Positions 27,913-36,499 of a DNA stretch of 64,000 nt are shown here, piece after piece. Position numbers and translations under genes: made by a program. Position 1 is the first letter of the stretch; each line of letters starts with the position of its first letter. Under the pieces are notes generated by a model. The model searched no databases and had not been told where the DNA came from. It saw nothing but the letters and a program-made list of their open reading frames with translations. The stretch is from JADLGL01 sp963823045 (GTDB taxonomy: Bacteria > Pseudomonadota > Alphaproteobacteria > Rhizobiales > Kaistiaceae), in assembly GCA_963823045.1 (NCBI GenBank), contig CAWGKA010000003.1, forward strand, positions 62,001-126,000, written 5' to 3'.

Positions 27913-28764
27913 ATGCGTAAAGTCGTGTTGAAATCCACAGTAGCTGCTGCGGCGCTTGCTACGGCGCTCGGTGCAACAACGATCGGGGCCAAGGCCGCCG
28001 ACGTCCTTATGGCGGTGGACACCGTGCAACAGACGGTGCCGCCGGCGCCGCGCTACGCGGCTGATATGAAGATCCAGGCGATGTTGGGGAACCTCATCGA
28101 AATCGACGACACCACCCTGGAAGAGTTCTTCTTCGGCGGCGGTTTCCAGGGCCAGACCCGCGTCACCATTCCGGTCGGACCGCTCAGCGTGCAGTTCGAG
28201 ACGAATGTCGGCTATGGCCTTTGGGACAATGGCAATGACCGAGACCTGAACTACGCGGCGGCAGTTCACTTTGGCTGGCCGTCCTTCGCCACCATGTTCT
28301 CGGTGGGCTACAACGAATATTGGGACGATTGGGTGTTCGTCGGCGCTCTGGAAGGACGCGTCGGTGGCGACAAGCTCGCCTTCACCGGCCAGGTCGGCGT
28401 GAGCAATCTGAATGGCTTTGCCCTCTACGGTCATGGCGAGGCACGCTTCTTCTTTGGGCACAACGCCTCGGCCGCGATCAATGCCGGCATCACGGCCTGG
28501 GATGAAGGCGGCGAGCCGACCATCATCGGCCGTTGGGGCGCCGAACTCGAAACGCAGCCTTTCAACGCCCCGCTGTCCTTGGTGCTGACCTATCAGGGAA
28601 TGGCGTATTTCGAGCCGGACGAGCTCGAAGCGGTTTACACCAACGTGTTCCTGGCCGGCGTTCGCTATCGCTTTGGCGGCGCCTCGGCGAATGGTGCACC
28701 CTACTGGAACGATTGGAACCCCTTCACGGGCGTCAACTACGCGACCCTTCTCGACTACCCGTAG
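27913..28764 (+). CDS. Predicted outer-membrane beta-barrel protein, family not recognised
   Basis: A 283-residue exported protein. It begins with a signal peptide (RKVVLKSTVAAAALATALGA, cleavage near GAKA-ADV). The rest alternates polar and aromatic residues with many Gly, Asn and Trp and repeated barrel-like strands such as RVTIPVGPLSVQFETNVGYG and LSLVLTYQGMAYFEP. The C-terminus ends YATLLDYP, without the usual final Phe. A GGAGAGG ribosome site precedes the ATG, and an excellent terminator follows at 28805. The gene therefore looks like an independent, expressed single-gene unit. Function is not known; a pore or structural envelope role is only an inference. It resembles the barrel gene at 29023 in general character, not in obvious sequence. 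Confidence 0.7.
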   Translation: MRKVVLKSTVAAAALATALGATTIGAKAADVLMAVDTVQQTVPPAPRYAADMKIQAMLGNLIEIDDTTLEEFFFGGGFQGQTRVTIPVGPLSVQFETNVGYGLWDNGNDRDLNYAAAVHFGWPSFATMFSVGYNEYWDDWVFVGALEGRVGGDKLAFTGQVGVSNLNGFALYGHGEARFFFGHNASAAINAGITAWDEGGEPTIIGRWGAELETQPFNAPLSLVLTYQGMAYFEPDELEAVYTNVFLAGVRYRFGGASANGAPYWNDWNPFTGVNYATLLDYP

Positions 28765-28804
28765 GGAACGGCGCGAAGCTCGCGATTGCGATTATCGCAC
28801 GAAG

Positions 28805-28833
28805 AAAACCGGGGCCTTTGGCCCCGGTTTTTT
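28805..28833 (+). terminator. Rho-independent terminator after the barrel gene
   Basis: A 12-pair stem, AAAACCGGGGCC-ttt-GGCCCCGGTTTT, followed directly by further T residues, 41 bases after the stop codon at 28764. This is the clearest intrinsic terminator in the window. Confidence 0.92.
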
Positions 28834-29022
28834 GTTGCCCGCCCTAGCATCGCTTTGCTGCCGCCAGACCGACGGCGGTCAGGGCGAATTCAGCTTCCCG
28901 GTAGGCCCGGCCGGATGTAGTCTCGCCCTAGCATCAAGCAGCGACGGCCTCCGCTCATGACGGTGCGGACATGTTTCATGACGTGGCGCAGCACTTCATG
29001 TAGAGGTCACGGGGGGGTGATC

Positions 29023-29847
29023 ATGGCGAAGAAGTATCTTCTCGGCGCGGCGGGCATTGCTTTGATCGCGGCAACGAGTACGGCGAATGCGACAGGCCTT
29101 CCGGCACCTGGTGCGGGCCCAAATATTGCGGTCCAGGTCGACAAGACGCTGAACCTGGGCTGGGGTCCCGGTGGCGCAGGGGCGTTTGGTCTCACGAACT
29201 TCGACGCTGAGGTCAGAGCGCCTTCCGGCTGGGGCTTCGAGCTTGAAGGCTACACCGGGTTCGACATTGCGCTCCCAATCAGCGGAGGCTTCTTCCTCGC
29301 TCCCCGCATCAGCAAGTCGTTCGGCGACTTCCAGCTAAGCGCCTATGCAATCGTCGCCGGCTCCATTCCGTTCGGCAGCCACACATTCGGGTTGGGCTGG
29401 AACGTCCAGTACCAAGCCGGACATGTGACTGTGTTGAACGACAACACCTACGGTTTTATCGGAGGCAGTATCGCGTTCATCGGAAACACGACGCGGGTCA
29501 AAGTCGACGTCAACGAGCAGCTTTCAGTCGGAGCTCGGCTGCAATTGGGCTTCAGCGGTGGCCCGGTGAATGTCAGCCTTGGCGCCTGGGCGCAGTACGA
29601 CCTCGGGACGATCAAACCGTATATCTACGCGAGCGGATCACCGACGGGGGGTTCCTGGTATGGCGGCATCGGCCTCGACCTGGAGCATCCAATCGGCACC
29701 GGACCATTCTCGTTGATCGGCGGAGCGGAACTCCAGTATGACAGCGCCGGCGGCCCTGCGTTCCTGTCAAATATCGGAATCCGCTACGGCATGGGCGAGG
29801 TCGACGACAACCGGCTGTTTGGGCGACTGTTCGGCGGCGGGCTGTAG
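29023..29847 (+). CDS. Predicted outer-membrane beta-barrel protein, family not recognised
   Basis: A 274-residue exported protein that I cannot place in a family. The start at 29023 gives a signal peptide (KKYLLGAAGIALIAATSTANA, cleavage after ANA); an in-frame start at 28957 would spoil it. The mature part is dominated by short Gly- and aromatic-rich strands with alternating hydrophobicity, such as WGFELEGYTGFDIALPIS, TRVKVDVNEQLSVGARLQLGF and FSLIGGAELQYDSAG, typical of beta barrels. The end, GRLFGGGL, does not carry a terminal Phe. It follows the first barrel gene after a terminator and about 190 bases, so it is likely transcribed on its own. Confidence 0.65.
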   Translation: MAKKYLLGAAGIALIAATSTANATGLPAPGAGPNIAVQVDKTLNLGWGPGGAGAFGLTNFDAEVRAPSGWGFELEGYTGFDIALPISGGFFLAPRISKSFGDFQLSAYAIVAGSIPFGSHTFGLGWNVQYQAGHVTVLNDNTYGFIGGSIAFIGNTTRVKVDVNEQLSVGARLQLGFSGGPVNVSLGAWAQYDLGTIKPYIYASGSPTGGSWYGGIGLDLEHPIGTGPFSLIGGAELQYDSAGGPAFLSNIGIRYGMGEVDDNRLFGRLFGGGL

Positions 29848-30588
29848 TTCCCGCCCCCCCTATCCGGGACTGCGTTCAAATGGCAAACCGCGGGGCGTCC
29901 GTCGCGTGGGCCCGTGAAGGCATGAAGCTGCGGTCGCGTGCGTGAGCGGCAGCAAAGCTCGGATGCAGCCGGCGATCGCAACGCCACGAATAACGGGCGC
30001 AGCTACCCTTCATCGGCGCCGTCACCACCGTCCTTTCTGCTTCTGGTGATCATCTTCGCGGTGCTGACCTTCCACTGACCGCTCCTGCGCGCCGCACCGT
30101 TCTCCTTCGGCACTCGGGCCGACCGCCGTGGCACCCAGCTACATGGCGCGATTGCGTAGCGGACGGAAGCTCTGCCTCAGCCGTTCATTCTTGTTAGTCC
30201 AGCGTCGCATCTGGACCGCGGATTACTCGGCTTTGCTCCGCGGCGCGGAACGAGTCGCGTCTTGCAAAGCGCGTTAGCTCCGGCACCGAACAGGTCGGTT
30301 CAGGGTCGACGACCGGTCTTGGCGCATGAGCGGCCATCTGCTGCGCCCGGGTCCGTCCGGTGCTGACTCAATGCGGACGGTGCCGCGCCTGTGTCCATCG
30401 GTGTCGATTGAAGGCGCGCAGGAATGCCGCAGTGGAGCCGACCCCCGGCGGTGATGCCGCCCTAAGCGATTTTAGTCGTTCTGCAGAAGCACAACCGATA
30501 AGGTCCCTCCTAGCGTAGCCGCCGCCTTCGCCCGATTTCGAGCACCAGCTCGCGGTTCGGCCGCGGGAAGGGAGGCCGGGACACTGAA
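29848..30588. other. Gene-poor stretch between the barrel gene and a GlsB-like gene
   Basis: About 740 bases without a supportable gene. A short frame ending at about 30078 codes for a hydrophobic tail (FLLLVIIFAVLTFH), but nothing recognisable precedes it. On the minus strand at 30139-30210 a short peptide, RRWTNKNERLRQSFRPLRN, faintly recalls the C-terminal part of IS6-family transposases; flanking sequence does not support this. The rest looks like decayed or non-coding DNA. Confidence 0.5.
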
Positions 30589-30861
30589 ATGGATATGTCG
30601 AGCGAAACTCTACTCGTCACCCTCGCGGTGGGTCTCATCGCCGGATGGCTTGCCGGCCAGTTGGTTCGGGGCACCGGGTTTGGGATTATCGGTGATCTAA
30701 TTGTTGGAATTCTGGGGGCCTTCATCGGCAGCTGGCTGCTGCCTCAGCTTAACATTCATCTTGGCACTGGGGTTGTTGCGGAAATCATCAACGCCACACT
30801 TGGCGCGGTGGTGCTTTTGCTGGTTGTACGGCTGGTTCGCGGCGGTATCCGCTGGCGATGA
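30589..30861 (+). CDS. GlsB/YeaQ/YmgE family stress-response membrane protein
   Basis: A 90-residue membrane protein of the GlsB/YeaQ/YmgE type, with three hydrophobic segments and the family's Gly-rich pattern VGLIAGWLAGQLVRGTGFGI and DLIVGILGAFIGSWLLPQL. The ATG at 30589 is in frame with another at 30595, so the exact start is uncertain by two residues. The protein is a distant paralogue of the one at 1146-1403. It stands alone between two gene-poor stretches, upstream of the large OmpA-domain gene, so a stress-linked envelope role is plausible but unproven. Confidence 0.85.
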   Translation: MDMSSETLLVTLAVGLIAGWLAGQLVRGTGFGIIGDLIVGILGAFIGSWLLPQLNIHLGTGVVAEIINATLGAVVLLLVVRLVRGGIRWR

Positions 30862-31377
30862 AAAGGGGGAGCCGTGCCGGTCGGGTCGCAAGGGGCTGCC
30901 GGAACCGTGTGCTTCACGCCTCCTGTGGCCATTGAGGTCCTGGAAACTGACTGCGGTCCTTTTCGCAGATGACTTTTGGCGGCTTGCTCCAATTCGCCGG
31001 GAATGGCCGGAGCATGCTAGTGTGTTCGGTCGGGACGCGGCCGCCAATTCGCGGCGCCAATATCGAGCGGTGCCAATAGGATCGTAAACGACGGCACCGC
31101 GCTCGCCGGCATTGCCGGGGCCGCTGCGTATAGGCCACGTCGACAGTGTGATCGAGAACTATGTGAGCATGGGTCATTCGACGCCGAAGGAGCCGAGAGG
31201 CATTGGAAGCATCCTCGCCTTCTTCGACGAACCGCTTGCCCAGACTTCCCACGTGGCCTCGCGACGACTGACTATCGCTAGGAACTGCGGAACCGAACCG
31301 CACGCCGGGCGTTCACTGTGTGTGCGCTCCGGTCATCGGTGCAAAATGGGGTGGCCTCATCGGAAAAGGATCTGACA
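30862..31377. other. Gene-poor stretch upstream of the OmpA-domain gene
   Basis: About 515 bases in which I see no convincing gene, RNA or repeat. The open frames on both strands are short, lack ribosome sites and show no family motif. The promoter of the OmpA-domain gene is expected in its right-hand part; GGAAAAGGA precedes the start codon at 31378. Confidence 0.45.
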
Positions 31378-34300
31378 ATGTCCCGGTCTGCGAAGAACAG
31401 ATTGTTTAGGAAACTCGTCTCCGCCGTATCGGCTACCGCAGTGTTGATCTCGCTGGGGTCCATAGAAGCGCTTGGCCAGGGGTCGGCGCCTCCACCCAGC
31501 GCGCCCGCGGACCCCGGTCTGCTCGGCGGTGCGCTCGATGCGGCAACCGATGCGCTGTTCGCGCTGCCGCCAATCGACCTCAACGCCGATCTCCAAACGC
31601 AGCTCTCCGCCGAGCAGGCGCGGTTGCAGGCGATCCAGGACGCGCTCGGCGCCAATCCGCCGAACGCGGCGGACCTGCAGGTGCTTGCGGCAAAGGTGGA
31701 GGCGCGCATCACTATCCTGCAACTGCTAACCGCGCCGCCGCGCTTCGATCCGGGCGCGGCTGGCGATGCGCTACAGCAACAGATCGCCGATCATCAAACC
31801 TATCTCGAAAGCCTGCGGGCGGCCGAAGCGGAAGCCCGGAATGCCGCTGCGGATGACGCGACGCTGACGGTCGTTGCCAATGCCGTCGCCAATACAGAAG
31901 CGGAGATCGGCGCACTCCAGGCCGCCGCCGCGGCCGCAACGCCGGCACCGGCTCCTGAACCGGTGCCCGCACCCGAGCCGACTCCGGCAGCTGAGCCAGA
32001 ACCTGCGCCCGCGCCGGAGCCCATGCCCGCCCCCGAGCCGGAACCCGCTCCTGCACCTGAACCTGCGCCCGCACCTGAACCTGAACCCGCGTCCTGCTCC
32101 CGAGCCGGCTCCAGCGCCAGCGCCAGCAGCTGAATCGGCGCCGGCCTTCGATGCCGCCGCAATCTTGGCCGCGCTGCCCGCGCTCGACATCAACGGAGAA
32201 ATCGAAGCCCAGCTCAACGCGACGCAAGACCAGTTGGCGGCCGTTACGGGGGCACAGGCCCGCGGCGCCGCCGGTCCGGAGGTCGAGCAACTCGTCACGG
32301 AACTCCAGGCACGAGTCAGCATCCTTCAGGCGTTCATCCAACCGGTCCCCGACATCGACACCACGGCAAACACGGATCAGCTGAACGCGCAGCTGCAAGC
32401 ACTGATGGGCATGAGGGCCGACGCCGAAATAGCGATGGGCGTTGCCGCCGACAGGCCTGAAATCGCGACCGCCTTGCAGGCGCGAATCGATGCAATCGGA
32501 GCGCTGACGGATCAATTACAGGCCGCGATCGCAGCCGAGACAGCGCCGCCGCCAGAGCCCGCCCCTGCGCCTGCACCGGGTTCGGCGCCTGCACCTGCAC
32601 CGGCGCCCGGGTCCGCACCGGCTCCAGGGTCTGCTCCTGCGCCGGCCCCCGAGCCCCCCGCTGCTGAGGCAGCACCCTCCGCACCGGCATTTGACGCCGC
32701 GGTGGCCTTGGCAGAGTTGCCGGCCCTCGACGTGAACGGCGACGTGCAGGCTCAGCTTGTTGATATGCAGGCGCGGCTTGTCGCCGCCGAGGAAGCCCGC
32801 GCCAACGGCCGAGATGGCGACGCCGTCACGCAGCTAATCGACGAACTGAACTTCCGCATTGCGGTTCTAAACGTTCTCGCGGAGCAGCTGCCTCCGGTCG
32901 ACACCGAAGCGCCTCAGGATCAGCAGCAGGCCGCGCTCGAGGTCTACACGGCCCTCGAGCCCGAAACGCAGGCCGCGCTGGCAAATGCCGAAGGCCATGC
33001 TGACGCCCAAGCGGCGCTGCAGGCCAGACTCGACACGATCGAGACGGCAATCGGCCAGTTGCGTGAGGCGCTTGGCGTGACCGCCGAGGAGGCCAACGCC
33101 AATGCGACCGCAGGCGAAGAGATGCCAACGCCGGATGAACTCCGGCAGGAGATGGCGGACTTCGTTGCGGAAGACTTGCCGCCGTTCGATCCGCTGGCCG
33201 ATCAGGCTGCGCTGGAAGCGCAGCTCAATACCTACAATACCCTTCGTGTGCGCGGTGAGGAGCTCGTCACTCAGGGCCGGATCGCAGACGTTGACGTGAC
33301 GGACGTAATCGAGCGCGTGGCAACGATCCAGATACGCCTGTCAGCTTTGAACCAGGCGATGGCCGCCGCCGAGAACGAACCGGCCACCGAGGCTGCGCCC
33401 GCTGACATCGTCGAGCAGGTTGCCGCGAATGGCGATGCGGATGCCGCGCAGACGATCCAGGCCCTGCGCGACCAACTGCTGGCGGCCTTTGCTCAGGTCA
33501 ACGTCGCGCCGCAGCAACAGATTATCGTTCAGCAGCAGACGAACATCCAACAGAACATCAACATCGAGCAGAACATCGACAACAATTTCGGCTTGATCGT
33601 TGGTGCGCAGAACGATCGCTACGTCGTGCTGCAGGACGACGAATACCGTGCGCGCCACACGCCGATCCAGGAGATGGATCGCCTGCTCTATCAGGCGACG
33701 GACGTGCAGGTTCAGGATCTGGGCCTCGGCTACACGCGCACAACCGTCTCCAGAGCCGACGGCACGAAGATCGTCACCACCACGGATCCCTATGGACGCA
33801 TCCTTGCGCGCTATCGCGTCGAAGTGAATGGGGCGATCACGACGTTGATCGCGGCGAACAACCCGCCGCCGCCCGCGTCCGGAGTCTCCGGCAATGTCCC
33901 GCCACCGAATTTCGGTCAAACCTTGCCGCCCCTGCAGCTGAACATCCCCGAGGATCAGTATGTGCTCGATGCTCGCTATGCGACGGGAGACCAGATCGTC
34001 GCCGCACTGAGGGCCGCCGCGGTCGAGACGGTCGAGCGGCCTTACACGCTCGACGAGATCCGGTATTCCAAGCGACTGCGCGACAAGGTGCGGAGCGTCG
34101 AACTGACGACGCTCACCTTCGATTTCAACAGCGCCGCACTTGGCCCGGACCAATACGACAATCTCGTCGTCATCGGCCTGGCGATGGAACAGGTGCTGGC
34201 AGAAGCCCCCAACACCGTCTTCCTCATCGAGGGGCACTCTGACGCCGTCGGTTCGGACTACTACAATATTCTGCTGTCCGACCGGCGTGCCGAAGCGATC

Positions 34301-34462
34301 GCGGTGGCACTGTCGACCTATTTCCGCATTCCGCCGGAAAACCTGGTGACGCAGGGCTATGGCGAACGCTACCTCGCCATCCCAACACTCGGGCCCGAGC
34401 GCCTTAACCGACGCGGCGTCATTCGCAACATCACGCCGCTTCTGACTGGCATCAACGGATAG
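31378..34462 (+). CDS. Large exported OmpA-domain protein with tandem coil repeats (one frameshift)
   Basis: A predicted exported protein of about 1,027 residues once the frame is corrected. A signal peptide (KLVSAVSATAVLISLGSIEALGQ) is followed by four diverged repeats of roughly 100-130 residues. Each begins LPxLDxNxxxxxQL (LFALPPIDLNADLQTQL, LAALPALDINGEIEAQL, LAELPALDVNGDVQAQL, and a shorter fourth with LPPFDPLADQAALEAQL). Pro/Ala/Glu-rich linkers separate them. Then come a Gln/Asn-rich stretch (33520-33590) and a C-terminal OmpA-like peptidoglycan-binding domain (LTFDFNSAALGPDQYDNL ... EGHSDAVGSDYYN ... LSDRRAEAIAVAL). A single extra base near 32090, in the Pro/Glu linker, breaks the frame: the first part stops at 32133. 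Confidence 0.85.
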
Positions 34463-34902
34463 GTCTCGGCCCCCGTGACGGAGCGGACGCGTAATACGGT
34501 GCCTGTGCGTCCGCTGCCCGTGATGCGATCGCCGTGGCTGTGATCCTCAGCGCCCTTCGCGCCCGCCCGGCAATGAGAATTTTGCCTCCGGCCAGTCCAG
34601 TTTGCGCCGGCATCGAGCACCTGCCGCTCGACTGGGGCATAGACCGGCGGCAATTGGCAAGCGACTGAATCAGCATGTCCGCTCTTGGCGCAAAGCGGTC
34701 ATGCCGATCATTCTCGGTCAGGAACCGCTCATCGGTGCAAAGCGGATGTGAAGCGCTCGTGTAAGCGGCTGCGTTCCCTTGGCCTGCAGAGGCGTCCCGC
34801 GCCGGAACCCGCAATACGGCCGCAGATGAGGGGTCGAATGAGGGATTGGCCTTTGGCTATCCGACAAAGAACCATGCTTATCAATATGTTACGTGGTTCA
34901 AA
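34463..34902. other. Gene-poor stretch between the OmpA-domain gene and tRNA-Ser
   Basis: About 440 bases with only short open frames of shadow-like composition. The motif GCAAAGCGG appears twice (about 34690 and 34733), without further structure. No integrase, repeat of the tRNA end, or terminator was found. Confidence 0.45.
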
Positions 34903-34992
34903 TGGCGGACGGGGTGGGATTCGAACCCACGAGACGGTTCCCCGCCTGGCGGTTTTCAAGACCGCTGCCTTCAACCACTCGGCCACCCGTCC
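34903..34992 (-). tRNA. tRNA-Ser (anticodon UGA)
   Basis: A 90-base tRNA on the minus strand with encoded CCA (TGG at 34903-34905 on the plus strand). The acceptor stem GGACGGG pairs with CCCGTCC; G is the discriminator base. The D-arm GCCGAGTGGTTGAAGGC, an anticodon loop with TGA in TCTTGAAAA, a long variable arm typical of serine tRNAs, and the T-loop GGTTCGAATCC are all visible. It reads UCA codons. It may act as an island-insertion site, but no integrase was found. Confidence 0.95.
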
Positions 34993-35027
34993 GTCGGGGC
35001 AACCTATATGCGATCTTTGCGGGACCG

Positions 35028-36419
35028 TCAGGTAGGGGGTAGCTCGGCCGAGCCGACGCCTGCGATGGGGATTACCAAGTCAACATCATCGTCCCCAGAA
35101 ACACCGCTGCTTGTGGGTTCCTCTTGTCCGTCTGCTTGACGCAGTTGGGGCGCCGGAGGTTGCCATGCCTTCAAGTGCTGGCCAACCTGCTCGTAGAATT
35201 CCGGGACAGCGGCCTCAAGGTCCCGAATGAAGTTGCGCCTTTGAGCGAAGCGCGTGCCTAGGTCCTTCACCATGAGGACTTCGAACGACAGAACAACTTG
35301 CCCCTCCCGGCCGGCGTTTCCCACGGCGGCCTCCGACCGCAGAACCGCTAGCGCGTGCTGCGTGAATGCTGTGCGTCCTGGCCAGAAGAACCTTACATAA
35401 ACATCGGTATCTTTAGTGTCCCGCAGTTGGCGCAGGAGCCAGTTCGTCCGCGCTTTCGTGCTCTTCCTGTCTGTCGGTGCCTTGAGCCGCATTGATACCG
35501 ACACGGACCTGGTCTGCAGGTCAGCTCTGAGCTCTATTGGTGCGGCCGCATCCCGCACACGCATCGACGTCTCAAGACATTTGTGCTTTGCGAGTTCAGA
35601 GATGTCGAACTTCAGTCGTGCCGCAGGATCGATGGCCTTGGCCCGAGGTATCTTCGTGGTCACATTGGTGCGGAGTCTGCGGCTGAGCACGAGGTTCAGA
35701 TCACGGACTTCCTGATGCCACGCGCCAACTATCTCTCGCGTTTCATCGGAATTTGGGGCGATCATCCCGCCCGTGTGAACGGTGCGGACAACGTCTGCCC
35801 AAGCTGGCGGCATTTCGTCAAATCCCTTCACGCCGGTGCTGTCGTGGTCAAGGAACCTAACTAGTTCGCCGAGCAGCACGCGTTGGTCGCTGTCTCCTAT
35901 TTCGTCATTGTCGAGAAGCAGGCTCGCCTGGGTGAGTACGTAGCGCCAGGACCAGTGGAAGACGTTCCCCTTTCGACGCACGGTTGGTGGCAGGTCGACA
36001 GGATGATGCGTCGGCAGGGCCGCATATTGGTTCGACAAAGTTATCAACGTGTCGATACCGTTCTGTTTGCCGAGCTCGAGATAATCCTCAATCTGGCGGG
36101 CATTGAGTTCGACGTTCCCGACCTTCGCCTCGACCAATGCGAGCCACTGCTTGGATCCACTCCGAGCAACAATGAGCCCATCTGGTCGAAGGGCTTTGGC
36201 TCCGCCCTTCTGAAGGGTTACTTCCGTATAGGTGTCGATAGTCGTGCGGGCGCCCACCCTTAGTCCGACATCAGACAACAACGCGCGACCAAGCTCTTGA
36301 ATATTGGCCACGCAGGCGAGAAGAACGGACAATGCACGTCCTTCCTTGGACGTTTCCGCCAACACCGGAAAGAGGCGAGCGCGTTCGCCCCGTAGCTTCA
36401 CTTGCGAAAGTTCGGTCAT
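35028..36419 (-). CDS. Uncharacterised protein with RecB-like PD-(D/E)XK nuclease signature
   Basis: A 463-residue protein of no recognised family, using the ATG at 36419 (an earlier in-frame start at 36476 is less likely). Residues 66-113 show a pattern of RecB-type PD-(D/E)XK nucleases: D80 in RPDGLIV, E97-A-K99 in LALVEAKVGN, and Q109-x3-Y113 in QIEDY. The rest shows no transmembrane segment, helicase, methylase or DNA-recognition domain that I can name. Two hand-counted lines (35881 and 36061) are 57% and 53% GC, against 72% in the xdhB line at 36541, hinting at horizontal origin. It lies 35 bases from tRNA-Ser and follows xdhB on the same strand. A nuclease role, perhaps defensive, is inference. 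Confidence 0.7.
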   Translation of the reverse strand: MTELSQVKLRGERARLFPVLAETSKEGRALSVLLACVANIQELGRALLSDVGLRVGARTTIDTYTEVTLQKGGAKALRPDGLIVARSGSKQWLALVEAKVGNVELNARQIEDYLELGKQNGIDTLITLSNQYAALPTHHPVDLPPTVRRKGNVFHWSWRYVLTQASLLLDNDEIGDSDQRVLLGELVRFLDHDSTGVKGFDEMPPAWADVVRTVHTGGMIAPNSDETREIVGAWHQEVRDLNLVLSRRLRTNVTTKIPRAKAIDPAARLKFDISELAKHKCLETSMRVRDAAAPIELRADLQTRSVSVSMRLKAPTDRKSTKARTNWLLRQLRDTKDTDVYVRFFWPGRTAFTQHALAVLRSEAAVGNAGREGQVVLSFEVLMVKDLGTRFAQRRNFIRDLEAAVPEFYEQVGQHLKAWQPPAPQLRQADGQEEPTSSGVSGDDDVDLVIPIAGVGSAELPPT

Positions 36420-36499
36420 TGTCGCTCCCCTCTGCCACAATATGATTGTAGCAGAATATCGATTGCAACCGGACATCCGCGTGCCGGTCGTGCCCGTCG

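Noticed and set aside
30000..30078. Frame encoding a hydrophobic tail (FLLLVIIFAVLTFH) as a possible small membrane protein
   Set aside because: No start codon with a ribosome site, and nothing in front of it looks like a protein.
30139..30210. Short minus-strand peptide resembling the tail of an IS6-family transposase
   Set aside because: Only about 20 residues look similar, with no catalytic residues, no terminal repeats and no similarity in the flanking sequence; probably chance.
34686..34760. Repeated GCAAAGCGG words as a possible direct-repeat array
   Set aside because: Only two short copies with irregular spacing; expected by chance at this scale.
34903..36419. tRNA-Ser plus adjacent low-GC gene as a classic integrative island
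   Set aside because: No integrase and no duplicated tRNA end were found, and the gene is on the 5' side of the tRNA, whereas islands usually insert at the 3' end.
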